A stretch of DNA of 64,000 bases from Streptomyces sp. NBC_01460 (GTDB lineage: Bacteria > Actinomycetota > Actinomycetes > Streptomycetales > Streptomycetaceae): contig NZ_CP109473.1 of NCBI RefSeq assembly GCF_036227405.1, positions 5,890,001 through 5,954,000 of the forward strand, given 5' to 3'. This document shows, one piece after another, positions 31,371-39,753 of this stretch (position 1 is its first letter; each line of letters begins with the position of its first letter). Below the pieces are notes generated by a model. It made no database searches. It had not been told where the DNA came from and saw only the letters and a program-made list of their open reading frames with translations. Position numbers and translations under genes: made by a program.

Positions 31371-31398
31371 GCCTCCTCGGAGCGTCGGCCGAGGAGGC
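31371..31398. terminator. Strong hairpin ending the CIS operon
   Basis: Perfect 10-bp stem (GCCTCCTCGG and complement) with an 8-base loop, 46 bp after the last CIS gene and 29 bp before the end of the convergent M23 gene. It serves as a two-way terminator, without a T-tract. Confidence 0.8.
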
Positions 31399-31426
31399 GC
31401 TCGCGTTCAGCCGGAGGTGTACGTCC

Positions 31427-32647
31427 TCAGAGGATCAGGCCCTTGGCCCGCAGATACGGGACGGGGGAGATGTCGGACCCGAACCCGGGCCCCGTGCGGA
31501 TCTCGACGTGCAGATGCGGGCCCGTGGCGTTGCCGGTCTCGCCGGACCAGCCGATGAGCGTGCCGCCCTGGACGCTCTGGCCCACGACGGCCTTCACCTC
31601 GGAGAGGTGGGCGTACTGGCTGTACGTACCGTCCTCGTGGCGGACGACGACCTGATTGCCGTAGTCGCCGCCGTCCCCGGCCGTGACGACCTCACCCGGG
31701 CCGATGGCCTTGACCTGCGTCCCGGTGGGGATCACGAAGTCGACGCCGGTGTGCAGGCCGGTGGACCAGGCGGAGCCCCGCTGGTGGTACGGGGTTCCGG
31801 CCGGTCCCTCGACGGGCAGGGTCCAGCCGCCGGACGCGTTGCCGCCGACGGGCACGACCATCTTCGGGTAGGACTTCATGACGGCCTTGACGTACTCGTA
31901 CGTCTCCCCGTCCGCTCCACTCGCGCGCGGCACACCGCCGTACTCCCCGACCGTCTTCCAGCTCACGCGATAGGCGGCCAGGGCAAGTTCCAGGGGAGTG
32001 CCCCGGTAGCCGGGGTGTTTCTTCGCGGTCCGCAGGAGTCCGCACATCTTCCTGCCCTGGGCCGGTATGGCGTCCGCAGGGTCCAGGACGTCCCTGACGC
32101 CGTCGTTGTTGCCGTCGATCCCCGCGGCCACCCAGTCGGCGTCCGAGAACTGGGCGATACCCCTGGTGACGGGCCGTTCGGCCTGTGCCACGGCAGGCAG
32201 CTCCTCGCCCGAGGAGGTCTCCTCCGAGCCGGATCCGGTGGCCTGTTCCCCGCCGGGCAGGTCTGCTCCGCCCGGCTTCCCGTCCTCGGCCCGCTGCTCC
32301 TCGCTCCGCGGATCCGTCAAGGAGCCGTCGTCGTCCGCCGGCCCGTCGGCCGCGATCGACCTGGCCCTCGGGTTGAAGTTGCTCTCCCGCTTCAACTGCG
32401 CGGCCAGCACGGGCGCGGTGAGCAGCTTCTCGTCGCAGTCCGCCGCGGCGTCGCGCAGGAGCTTCGCGTACAGGACGGGAACCCCCACGTCGCCCGCCTT
32501 CAACTCGGTGCTCACCGGTGCCGGGACCCCTCCGCCGACTGCCTCGCTGTCGTCGAAGGACCCGAGCAGTACGGCTCCCAGACCGATCGACAACGGAGTC
32601 ACCACGACCCCGACGATGACCGGCACCATCCAGCGAGCGATCCTCAC
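31427..32647 (-). CDS. Bifunctional-looking cell-wall hydrolase: SLT-like lytic transglycosylase plus M23 peptidase
   Basis: A 406-residue protein with an N-terminal membrane segment (about 7-30, VPVIVGVVVTPLSIGLGAVL). A transglycosylase-like region follows (LTAPVLAAQLKRESNFNPRA, with the E in the usual ES position, then GIAQFSDADW), with an acidic linker between these parts. A C-terminal LytM/M23 metallopeptidase domain has HTGVDF (about residue 299) and HLHVE (about 378) as zinc-ligand motifs. It should cleave both glycan strands and cross-bridges outside the membrane. It converges on the CIS operon but is separated from it by a terminator, so a functional link is only suggestive. Confidence 0.88.
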   Translation of the reverse strand: MRIARWMVPVIVGVVVTPLSIGLGAVLLGSFDDSEAVGGGVPAPVSTELKAGDVGVPVLYAKLLRDAAADCDEKLLTAPVLAAQLKRESNFNPRARSIAADGPADDDGSLTDPRSEEQRAEDGKPGGADLPGGEQATGSGSEETSSGEELPAVAQAERPVTRGIAQFSDADWVAAGIDGNNDGVRDVLDPADAIPAQGRKMCGLLRTAKKHPGYRGTPLELALAAYRVSWKTVGEYGGVPRASGADGETYEYVKAVMKSYPKMVVPVGGNASGGWTLPVEGPAGTPYHQRGSAWSTGLHTGVDFVIPTGTQVKAIGPGEVVTAGDGGDYGNQVVVRHEDGTYSQYAHLSEVKAVVGQSVQGGTLIGWSGETGNATGPHLHVEIRTGPGFGSDISPVPYLRAKGLIL

Positions 32648-32897
32648 AGACCCGACAACTCCCCTGATCGACCGTCGCGTTGAGGCTCACTATGCCATCC
32701 GTGCCGGAAGGGGTGCGGCCAGGTCGGCGGGACAGGACTTCGATCGGTCGGTACGGCACGAGGAAGAACACGAGGGCCGGCAGGGACGTGCCGTCGAAGA
32801 CCACGCCGAGCGTCCTGAGCACCCAGGTCCGCCGACAGGGAGGACGGCCCTGACCCGTTCGACGTGCCGAGGACGCAGATGGATTCCGTCATCCGTA

Positions 32898-32926
32898 CGG
32901 GGGCTCCGGCCCGGCCGGAGCCCCCG
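32898..32926. terminator. Terminator of the GH5 cellulase gene
   Basis: A 13-bp perfect GC-rich stem with a 3-base loop, 8 bp beyond the stop codon of the minus-strand cellulase gene. The remaining 250 bp up to the M23 gene start hold no recognisable gene. Confidence 0.8.
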
Positions 32927-32933
32927 TCGGAGG

Positions 32934-34307
32934 TCAGCCGGTGGGGAAGGTGTCAGGAGTGCTGATCCGGCTCTTGAGCAGTGCTCCCGACTCGGTCAGT
33001 ACGCCGCTGCTGCTGTAGTCGCTGCCGCCGCAGGTCCCGGGCTTGAACGCCGCACTGCTCTCGGGGGCGTCGGAGTAGGTCCAGTTCGCGTAGCTGATCT
33101 TCAGCTGGTCGAGCAGGTCCAGCCAGGCCGTGGTGCTCGCCCGGTCCATCGCTCCACCGCCGGTGGCGCTCACCGTGCCGAACTCGGTGACGAAGAGCGG
33201 CAGTCGTGACGCCGCTCGGCTCAGCGTGGAGCGGTAGGTGTCCTTGTGGCTCGCGGCGTAGAAGTGGAACGCGTACATGAGGTTGGTGGCGTTGACGGGA
33301 TTGCTGACCACCTCGCTCTCGTCGGAGCCGTCGGAGACTCCCAGCGAGGACCAGCCGCGGGTTCCGACGATGACGACGGCGTCCGGATCGGCGGCCCGGA
33401 TCACCGGGATGACCTGCTCGGCGTAACTCTTGATGGCCGACCAGCTCACGCCGTTGGGCTCATTGGCGATCTCGTAGATCACGTTCTTCTTGGCGGCGTT
33501 GCGGGCGGCGACGGACGCGAAGAACGTCTTCGCGCGGGCGAGGTTGTAGTTCGGGTCACCCGGCGTCAGCGTGTGGAAGTCGATCAGCGCGTACATGCCC
33601 CGCGCCTCGGCCATGTCGACGAGGCCGTTCACGCGGCTGGTGAAGCCGGCGGGGTCGGTCTCGTAGCCGTCCTCCTGCACGTACATGGCGGTGCGCAGCA
33701 GGTCGGACTTCCAGTCGTGCGCCAGTGCGTCCAGGGACGCGGCGTTGTAGCACTGGCTGAACCACTGGATGCCGTGCGTGCTCATGCCGCGCAGCTGGAT
33801 GGCGCGGTTGTACTGGTTGCACAGGTTCACGCCGCATACGTGTAGTTGGCCGTTGACGTCCACGGGGGTGCCGTCGACCGGGACGGGCGGGGGCTCCTCT
33901 TCGAGGGAGCCCGTACAGGCGACGCCGTTGAGCGTGAACGCCGTCGGCTTCGGGTTGGCGCCCGTGAAGGTGCCCGTGAACCCCAGGTCGGCCGAGGCGT
34001 TGGTGGCCAGCGCGCGGTTCCAGTCGACGCCCGCGGCGGTGACCGCGGAGCCGGACTGCGACCAGGTGGCGTTCCAGCCCTGGGCGATCTTCTGTCCCCC
34101 GTCGGGCAGGGAGAACCCGAGAGTCCATCCGCTGAGGGGTGCGCCCAGGTTCGTGACCTTCACTCCGGCCTGGAAGCCGCCCGTCCACTGGCTGGTGACG
34201 GTGTAGTCGACCTTGCAGCCGGTGGCTGCCACCGCCTGGGGAGCCACTGCGGCCGTGAGGCCCAGGGCGGTCGCACAGGTCGCCACTAAGGCGAATAGGC
34301 GTTTCAT
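32934..34307 (-). CDS. Secreted GH5 endoglucanase with N-terminal CBM2
   Basis: A 457-residue cellulase. Signal peptide 1-28 (MKRLFALVATCATALGLTAA, then VAPQAVA). A family 2 carbohydrate-binding module occupies about 30-132 (CKVDYTVTSQWTGGFQAGV, then LSGWTLGFSLPDG; exposed Trp residues and flanking Cys). A short Pro/Glu linker leads to the GH5 catalytic barrel. The acid/base is in YEIANEPNG (about residue 282) and the nucleophile in FVTEFG (about 372). It cuts internal beta-1,4-glucan bonds in cellulose. ATG 34307 has GAGGAGGAA upstream. A perfect CebR operator lies 40-53 bp upstream, so it should be induced by cellobiose. Confidence 0.95.
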   Translation of the reverse strand: MKRLFALVATCATALGLTAAVAPQAVAATGCKVDYTVTSQWTGGFQAGVKVTNLGAPLSGWTLGFSLPDGGQKIAQGWNATWSQSGSAVTAAGVDWNRALATNASADLGFTGTFTGANPKPTAFTLNGVACTGSLEEEPPPVPVDGTPVDVNGQLHVCGVNLCNQYNRAIQLRGMSTHGIQWFSQCYNAASLDALAHDWKSDLLRTAMYVQEDGYETDPAGFTSRVNGLVDMAEARGMYALIDFHTLTPGDPNYNLARAKTFFASVAARNAAKKNVIYEIANEPNGVSWSAIKSYAEQVIPVIRAADPDAVVIVGTRGWSSLGVSDGSDESEVVSNPVNATNLMYAFHFYAASHKDTYRSTLSRAASRLPLFVTEFGTVSATGGGAMDRASTTAWLDLLDQLKISYANWTYSDAPESSAAFKPGTCGGSDYSSSGVLTESGALLKSRISTPDTFPTG

Positions 34308-34346
34308 AGCGTTCCTCCTCGTGGGGGTGAAGCGGAAACAGCGCCA

Positions 34347-34360
34347 TGGGAGCGCTCCCA
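34347..34360. promoter_or_regulatory. CebR box (cellulose-utilisation operator)
   Basis: TGGGAGCGCTCCCA is a perfect 14-bp palindrome identical to the CebR/CelR operator known from Streptomyces and Thermobifida cellulase genes. It sits 40 bp upstream of the GH5 cellulase start. CebR is released by cello-oligosaccharides. Confidence 0.93.
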
Positions 34361-34486
34361 AAGCCCATCGGGCCGAGACCGTACACCGGTGCGTGGGGGT
34401 GCGTACAGAGATTCGACAGGCATGCGACGAAGGGTGGCCCGGCGAGCGGGCGAAGGATCCGGCCGGGCGGGCCGGGAGCGGGACCC

Positions 34487-35002
34487 TCAGGCGGACCGGC
34501 CGTCAGGGGAGCGCGGTGCCGTCGGGGCCTGTTCCGCGAGGTGGCTGTCCATGGTGGCGTTCAGGTCGGCCACGAACGCTTCGAACTGTTCCAGGAACCG
34601 CGGCGGATAGTGCGACATCGCGGTGTCGAGGCGGCGGGCGAGCGGGCCGAAGAACTCGTCCGCCCGTTCCTGGATGTGCCCCCCGCTGCGCAGCGTGACG
34701 ACGCGCCGGTCGGAGTGCTCCCGGGCGCGCGTGATGTGCCCAGCCGCTTCGAGACGGTTCAGCAGTGCGGTCGTGGCGCCCGTGGACAGGGAGATCCGCT
34801 CGCTCAGCCGTGCCGGTGACAGGGGGGTGCCGCGCTCCTCGGCGGCGGCGATCTCCAGGACCGCGATCGCGTCGGTGGAGTGCAGTCCCAGCCAGGTGGC
34901 GAAGCGTCGGCTGAGCTCGGCGTAGTGGCCGCCGTAGATCCTCAACGATTCCATCAGCCGCTCACGCTGCTCCGCGACACCCTCGCGCACGGCGTCGTCC
35001 AT
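34487..35002 (-). CDS. MarR-family transcriptional regulator
   Basis: A 171-residue winged-helix repressor. The DNA-binding core reads LAVLEIAAAEERGTPLSPAR-type (AIAVLEIAAAEERGTPLSPA), LSERISLSTGATTALLNRLE, and the wing THAREHSDRRVVTLR-type (ITRAREHSDRRVVTLR). Its start is 115 bp from the divergent MFS transporter gene, the classical MarR/efflux-pump arrangement, so it most likely represses the transporter and itself until a toxic ligand binds. The ligand is unknown. Confidence 0.9.
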   Translation of the reverse strand: MDDAVREGVAEQRERLMESLRIYGGHYAELSRRFATWLGLHSTDAIAVLEIAAAEERGTPLSPARLSERISLSTGATTALLNRLEAAGHITRAREHSDRRVVTLRSGGHIQERADEFFGPLARRLDTAMSHYPPRFLEQFEAFVADLNATMDSHLAEQAPTAPRSPDGRSA

Positions 35003-35053
35003 GCCGACCTCCCTCTTTCTCCCCTGCTGTGAGGCCCACCCGGCCGCCTCGCT

Positions 35054-35107
35054 TTGACAACCTACCTACTCCAATCTACCTTCACCATGGAATTACTTCA
35101 CCATGGA
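35054..35107 (+). promoter_or_regulatory. MFS transporter promoter with direct-repeat operator
   Basis: TTGACA (35054-35059) and TACCTT (35077-35082), with a 17-bp spacer, form a good sigma-70-type promoter. A 12-bp direct repeat, CTTCACCATGGA, occurs at 35080-35091 and 35096-35107 (16-bp period) across the expected transcription start. It is a likely binding site for the divergent MarR regulator. Confidence 0.6.
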
Positions 35108-35117
35108 GGTATCTGAC

Positions 35118-36620
35118 GTGCGTGACCCCTCGCCCCAGCCTGACGAGACGACCGCGCCCTACCGGTGGCGCTGGCTGATCCTGGCGGTGATGATCGTCGC
35201 CGAGATCATGGATCTCCTGGACGCCTCGATCGTCAACGTCGCGGGGCCGGACCTGGAGAGATCCCTCGGTGCCGGTCCCGTCGGCCTGCAATGGGTGATC
35301 GGCGGCTACGCCCTCACCCTGGGTGCCGGGCTCGTGCTCGGCGGGCGGCTCGGTGACCGCTACGGCCGGCGCCGGATGTTCCTGATCGGTCTGGCGGCCT
35401 TCACCGCGAGCTCGCTGCTGTGCGCGATCGCGCCGAACATCGAGTCGCTGATCGCCTTCCGCCTGCTGCAGGGCACCGCCGGAGCGATGCTGCTGCCCCA
35501 GGGTCTGGGCCTGCTGCGGGAGAACTTCTCAGGCCCTGAACTCACCAAGGTCTTCGCGATCTTCGGACCCGTCCTCGGCCTGGGCGGCATCATCGGCCCG
35601 GTCCTGGGCGGCTTCCTCATCGAGGGTGACTTCTTCGGTCTGGGCTGGCGGTCGGTGTTCCTGATCAACCTGCCCATCGGCATCGCCGCACTGATCGTCG
35701 CCGCGAAGTTCGTGCCGAAGAAGGCGGGCGACCGCACGGTACGGGTCGACATGACCGGCGCCGCCCTGGTCGTGGCGGCCTGCGCCCTGCTGGTGCTGCC
35801 GCTCAACCAGGGGCAGGAGGAGGGCTGGCCGCTGTGGACGTGGCTGTGCATGGCCGCCTCGGTGATCGGGTTCGGCCTCTTCGCCCTCCAGCAGCGCCGT
35901 ACGGCCGCCGCGGGCCGCGAGCCGCTGGTGACCCCGGGCCTGCTGCGCAAGCCGGCCTTCACCGTCGGCCTCGGCGGCATCGCCCTGTTCTTCGGCGGAC
36001 TGATCGGCACCCAGCTCGTACTGACCCTGTTCCTCCAGATCGGTCAGCACTTCACCGCCGGTGACGCGGGGCTCGGCAACCTGCCCCTCGCGGTGGGAAC
36101 CGCGATCGGCGGCGCGGTCAGCGGCGCGTTCCTGGCCGACAGGATCGGCCGCAAGGTGCTGCAGATCGGACCGCTCGTCCAGCTGGCCGGCGCAGCCGTG
36201 CTGTGGTTCGAGCTCGACGGCCTCGATGCCGCCTCGTTCTCGATCTGGGACATCGCTCCCGGCGTCGCGGTGGCGGGCATCGGCGCCGGCATGGTGATCG
36301 CCGCCCTGTTCAGCTTCATCCTGGCCGCGGTCGACGACGACGAGATCGGATCCGCCTCCGGCGTCCTGTCGGCGGTCCAGGCGATCGGCGGCTCCGTCGG
36401 CGTCGCGATCTTCGGCTCGGTGTTCTTCGCCCGGGCCGAGACCGGTGACTTCACCGGCGGCTTCCACCGCGCGCTGATCGTCCAGGCATGTCTGCTGGTG
36501 GTCTTCCTCGCGATCACCTTCCTGCTGCCCAGGAAGGGCCGCCCCGAGGACGAGCAGCACGGCATCACCCCCGAGTCGGCGGCCGACGGCTCCGGTGCCG
36601 AGCAGCGCCTCACGGTGTGA
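35118..36620 (+). CDS. MFS drug efflux transporter, DHA2 (EmrB/QacA) family
   Basis: A 500-residue membrane protein with about 14 hydrophobic helices. Motifs of the 14-TM drug:H+ antiporter family are visible: LDASIVNVAGPDLERSLG in helix 1, GGRLGDRYGRRRMFLIG (motif A) and GPVLGLGGIIGPVLGGFLI (motif C). It should export a toxic compound in exchange for protons. I chose GTG 35118 because GGAGG ends 8 bases before it; the ATG at 35103 has no ribosome site and would put the Shine-Dalgarno inside the gene. Likely controlled by the divergent MarR gene. Confidence 0.92.
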   Translation: MRDPSPQPDETTAPYRWRWLILAVMIVAEIMDLLDASIVNVAGPDLERSLGAGPVGLQWVIGGYALTLGAGLVLGGRLGDRYGRRRMFLIGLAAFTASSLLCAIAPNIESLIAFRLLQGTAGAMLLPQGLGLLRENFSGPELTKVFAIFGPVLGLGGIIGPVLGGFLIEGDFFGLGWRSVFLINLPIGIAALIVAAKFVPKKAGDRTVRVDMTGAALVVAACALLVLPLNQGQEEGWPLWTWLCMAASVIGFGLFALQQRRTAAAGREPLVTPGLLRKPAFTVGLGGIALFFGGLIGTQLVLTLFLQIGQHFTAGDAGLGNLPLAVGTAIGGAVSGAFLADRIGRKVLQIGPLVQLAGAAVLWFELDGLDAASFSIWDIAPGVAVAGIGAGMVIAALFSFILAAVDDDEIGSASGVLSAVQAIGGSVGVAIFGSVFFARAETGDFTGGFHRALIVQACLLVVFLAITFLLPRKGRPEDEQHGITPESAADGSGAEQRLTV

Positions 36621-37113
36621 GACCGGTATCCGCGCCCATGCCCGGACCCTCGGCCCAGGGCTGTCCGCCGACGGCGCGGGGCGCCCCGTCAGGCCCCCTG
36701 CGGCAGATCTGCACACCGTGCGCGCAGGTGGCGCGCCGCCGGAGACCGTCCCGCGTGGCCGGACCCGGTGCGGCGCGTCCACGGCCGGGAATGTCTCTTT
36801 CGGGGCGGCTTAAGGAAGTGGTCGCCGGGCCGTCCGTCGGTCAGCGAAGTGAAGAAGCTGTACCGGTCCGAAGGGTGATGTGAGCGCACCGTCCTTTCGT
36901 CGCGGAAAAGCCCTACGAGGGGCTCCCGGGCGGGTGGCCTCTCCCCGAGCTCACGTGCTTACATCCTCCACATCGCGGAAGCCGCACAGGAATGTGCCGC
37001 ATCCCTCGGGCCCCACATCGAGGCGCCGGCAACCGCGAAAGCGGCAAGGGCCTTCTTTCCTGACGGTGCGGGTCCCTGCCATTCTCGGATTTAACGCGAA
37101 GGGAATTCACATC
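36621..37113. other. Intergenic region without a supported gene
   Basis: These 493 bp lie between the transporter and the small GG-leader peptide gene. Short open frames exist, but they are arginine-rich and have no ribosome site or family resemblance. The stretch near 37055-37113 is locally less GC-rich and ends in GAAGGGAATT just before ATG 37114, so it probably holds the promoter of the peptide gene. Confidence 0.5.
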
Positions 37114-37350
37114 ATGAGCTCCGCCCCCCAGGTGCAGACCCAGGAAATCTCCGACGCCGACCTGGACAACGTGTCCGGTGGCCTCGGCGGTGCGGTTTCT
37201 CTCGACGCGCCGGTCATCGGCGGCATCGCGGGTGGCGTCAGCGCCGACCTGACGGGCGTCGCGCCGCTCGCGGGCGGCATCGCGGGCGCCGTCGGCGCCA
37301 ACGTGCTGGGCGTCGCCGGGATCGGCTCCGCCACCACGCTCTCGGCCTGA
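37114..37350 (+). CDS. Small peptide with double-glycine-type leader (RiPP-precursor-like)
   Basis: A 78-residue protein. The first 27 residues look like a bacteriocin/lanthipeptide leader: QEISDADLDNVSGG, with the LDNVSGG motif that precedes cleavage in double-glycine leaders. The rest is hydrophobic and Gly/Ala/Val-rich (GGIAGGVSADLTG, then GGIAGAVGANVLGVAG), with no cysteine and few Ser or Thr. It resembles small Streptomyces proteins labelled type A2 lantipeptide. No modification enzyme, protease-transporter or immunity gene lies nearby, so it may be an orphan precursor, a secreted hydrophobic peptide or simply a structural protein. GAAGGG 7 bases upstream supports ATG 37114. A hairpin terminator follows. 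Confidence 0.7.
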   Translation: MSSAPQVQTQEISDADLDNVSGGLGGAVSLDAPVIGGIAGGVSADLTGVAPLAGGIAGAVGANVLGVAGIGSATTLSA

Positions 37351-37364
37351 TCCGACAGCTAGCC

Positions 37365-37402
37365 CGTATGCCCCGATGCCGACCCAGGCCGCGGGGCATA
37401 CG
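37365..37402. terminator. Hairpin after the small peptide gene
   Basis: Perfect 10-bp stem (CGTATGCCCC and complement) with an 18-base loop, 14 bp after the stop codon. It separates the peptide gene from the sigma-factor-like gene. Confidence 0.6.
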
Positions 37403-37466
37403 TGTCGTGGGGCACCATGATCGGGCACATGGCGGACCCTGAAACACGGACCAGAGGGCTTTGAAC

Positions 37467-38513
37467 GTGAAGGACTCAGGTACCGCTCGTCGACCTCACG
37501 GTCCGGGCAACCGGTGGGAGCTCGTCTGGAGCCACCGGGACGAACTGCTGGAGATGGCGCGCAGCCGCTCGGCGAGCGCCGAAGAGGCCGAGGACGCCGT
37601 CCAGGAAGCGATGATCCGCGCGGTGGAGGACCCCGACGTCCAGTACGGCCGGGTCCGCTCGTGGCTCAGGCTCGCGACCGTACGCGCGTGCGCCGACCGG
37701 CGTCGCCAGGTCGTCCGGGACTCGGAGTTGAGCGAGAGCCTCTCCGCCGCCCCCGCCGACCCGTGCCCGGTCGAAGAGGCGGCATGTGACCGGGCGGAGG
37801 CCAGGTGGCTGGCCGCCCGCAGCGCGGAGTTGCTGCCCGCACGCCAGGCGGAGGCGCTGCGGCTGCAGTCCCAGGACCTCGACGTCGGCCAGGTGGCCCG
37901 GACCATGGGCCTGAGTTACCGGGCCACCGAGTCACTGCTCGCCCGGGCCAGGCGCTCGCTGCGCAACGCCCTGGCCGGAGGCCTCACCCTCGCCATGACC
38001 GTGTGGCTGTCCGTGCGGAGATTCCCGCGTACGGGGGTCACCCAGCAGTCGGTGGCGGCATCGGCGGCGGTGACGGTCGCCGTGGTGGGGCTGACCTTGC
38101 CCGCCGATCCCCCCGTCCGACCGGAGAGCCGGCCTCCGGCGGACAGTTCCGCCCCGCGGGCCGTGGAGGCTCCCGTTCCCCGCGTGACTCCGGGACGTTC
38201 TCCCACACCCTCCGCCTCCCCGGACTCCACCGACCGGAAGATCCGGGACCATGCGCGGCCGACGCCGAGGAAGCCGCCGAGAACGCGCGAGCCGTCGAAT
38301 GCGACAGTCGTGGAGATAGAGATCGGATTCGGCGAGCGCGCCACCGTACTGCGACCGGTGGCCATATCGGCGTCGATTCCGGACCTGCCGGTGGACGTGC
38401 CCGACATCGATGACCCTGAAGCGCCGCCGGCACCGGTCGATATCTCCACGGAAAGGCCCACCGTGCTACCGGATCTGGATCGGACCGGCCGGCAGGGAGT
38501 GCTTTCCCGCTGA
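37467..38513 (+). CDS. Sigma-70-family (ECF-like) factor with membrane-spanning C-terminal extension
   Basis: A 348-residue protein. Residues 10-100 form a sigma region 2-like domain (SAEEAEDAVQEAMIRAVEDP, then RSWLRLATVRACADRRRQ). Region 4 HTH is LLPARQAEALRLQSQDLDVG, then MGLSYRATESLLARARRSL. After region 4 come two hydrophobic stretches (ALAGGLTLAMTVWLSV and SVAASAAVTVAVVGLTL) and about 140 residues of Pro/Arg-rich, probably extracytoplasmic tail. ECF factors with such membrane extensions often carry their own inhibitory or sensing part. GTG 37467 has AGAGGG 8 bases upstream; TTG 37461 is too close. No separate anti-sigma gene is adjacent. Confidence 0.85.
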   Translation: MKDSGTARRPHGPGNRWELVWSHRDELLEMARSRSASAEEAEDAVQEAMIRAVEDPDVQYGRVRSWLRLATVRACADRRRQVVRDSELSESLSAAPADPCPVEEAACDRAEARWLAARSAELLPARQAEALRLQSQDLDVGQVARTMGLSYRATESLLARARRSLRNALAGGLTLAMTVWLSVRRFPRTGVTQQSVAASAAVTVAVVGLTLPADPPVRPESRPPADSSAPRAVEAPVPRVTPGRSPTPSASPDSTDRKIRDHARPTPRKPPRTREPSNATVVEIEIGFGERATVLRPVAISASIPDLPVDVPDIDDPEAPPAPVDISTERPTVLPDLDRTGRQGVLSR

Positions 38514-38572
38514 GCCCTTTCCATGGCGATCGTTCCGGCCTGGCACCTGTGTGATCCGGGGGAGACCGGCCG

Positions 38573-38824
38573 TCAGAGGGCGGCGCGGACGAACGCGGCC
38601 CACGCGGCCGGCGGCACCGTCAGGACCGCGCCGTCGGTGACCTTGGAGTCGCGGATGTGCACGGCGGAGGGGTGAGCGGAGACCTCGACGCAGGCGCCGC
38701 CCTGGTCGCTGCTGTAGCTGGACTTGGTCCATTCGTAGGCGACTTCGAGGCAGTCGCCACCTTGGCTGCTGCTGTAGCTGGACTTGAACCAGTCGAGGGC
38801 TTTACCGCGTGCTGCGCGAGTCAT
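38573..38824 (-). CDS. DUF397 protein with duplicated N-terminal motif
   Basis: An 83-residue DUF397 protein. It contains the signature twice in a row: WFKSSYSSSQGGDCLEVA, then WTKSSYSSDQGGACVEVS, followed by a single VHIRDSK and WAAFVRAAL tail. DUF397 proteins are the usual small partners of XRE/DUF5753 regulators in Streptomyces (BldB-related WhiJ-type pairs). Its start overlaps the upstream regulator's stop by four bases (38821-38824), so the two are coupled. It probably antagonises or co-acts with that regulator. Confidence 0.92.
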   Translation of the reverse strand: MTRAARGKALDWFKSSYSSSQGGDCLEVAYEWTKSSYSSDQGGACVEVSAHPSAVHIRDSKVTDGAVLTVPPAAWAAFVRAAL

Positions 38825-39642
38825 GACTCTCCAAGCAGGTCATCCAGTAGGCGCGCGCTGTTCTCGACGGAAAGCGCCTGCGAACGCAGCATCCCATATT
38901 TCTGCTGGAGCAAGCTGACCTGGTCCGGGTCGTCGTGCAGCACGCTGGTCAACTGCCCTTCGACGTAAGCGAGGTGGTCATGGTCAGGTGTCTCCAAGAG
39001 CACCATGGGACCCGCGAGGCCGGCGTGCTTGGGGAGCTTCCTGGGCATGATCTGCAAGCCCAGGAAGGGGAGTTCCATGCACTGCCGCAGATGGGCGAAC
39101 TGCTCCCGGCGCATTGCGGAGTCTCCGATCTCGCCACGAAGGATGCCCTCCTCCAGGATGAAGTGGAGCATCGGCCGGGGTCTGCGTTCGAGGAGCTTCT
39201 GCCGCTCCATCCGGGCGGCCACCCACTCCTCCTGTTGCTCCTCCTCGATGGGTGGGAAGAGACAGGAGAATACGAAGCGTGCGTACGCCTCTGTCTGGAG
39301 CAGTCCCGGCACCACTTGATTCTCGTACCACAGCAGCGTCACCGCCTCCTGCTCGTACTCCACGAAGTCCTGCACGAACGCCGGGAACCGCTCCCTCTGC
39401 GGCACCTTCGCCACCGCGATCCCCAAGACACCCTTCGTGTCCAGCAGTTCGTCCAGCTGCGCCGCGAAGTCCGCCTGGAGCGGCCGGCGGCCCTGTTCGA
39501 TCGAGGCGATCGTGTCCTCGCCCACGCAGAGCCGGTCGGCCAGCGACGCCTGCGTGAATCCGGCCGCCCGGCGGAGGGCGGCCAGCTGCGCGCCGATGAC
39601 GTGCCAGGACGTGACGCGCTTGTTCCTCTTCACCGAGTGCAT
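38821..39642 (-). CDS. XRE-family regulator with DUF5753 domain (WhiJ-like)
   Basis: A 273-residue protein with an N-terminal helix-turn-helix (IGAQLAALRRAAGFTQASLA, DRLCVGEDTIASIEQGRRP) and the long C-terminal DUF5753 domain (VEYEQEAVTLLWYENQVVPG, LLQTEAYARFVF, then MPRKLPKHAGLAGPM and VLLETPD). The open frame continues far upstream, but ATG 39642 starts just before the HTH. Such regulators come with a DUF397 partner and often an HATPase anti-sigma-like gene; all three occur here. Targets are unknown; many affect morphological development. Confidence 0.92.
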   Translation of the reverse strand: MHSVKRNKRVTSWHVIGAQLAALRRAAGFTQASLADRLCVGEDTIASIEQGRRPLQADFAAQLDELLDTKGVLGIAVAKVPQRERFPAFVQDFVEYEQEAVTLLWYENQVVPGLLQTEAYARFVFSCLFPPIEEEQQEEWVAARMERQKLLERRPRPMLHFILEEGILRGEIGDSAMRREQFAHLRQCMELPFLGLQIMPRKLPKHAGLAGPMVLLETPDHDHLAYVEGQLTSVLHDDPDQVSLLQQKYGMLRSQALSVENSARLLDDLLGES

Positions 39643-39753
39643 GCCGTGCCTCTCCCCGTACGCGAGCCCGCCGGACCCGTCAGCGCGCGTACAGACGTGG
39701 TGTACGACCTGACGCGGTGACCCACAGTAGTGATGCCCTGTGAGAGTCGTCCC

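Noticed and set aside
37114..37350. Full lanthipeptide biosynthetic cluster
   Set aside because: No LanM/LanB/LanC, transporter or protease gene is present within at least 5 kb on either side, and the core has no Cys and few Ser/Thr, so only a precursor-like peptide can be claimed.
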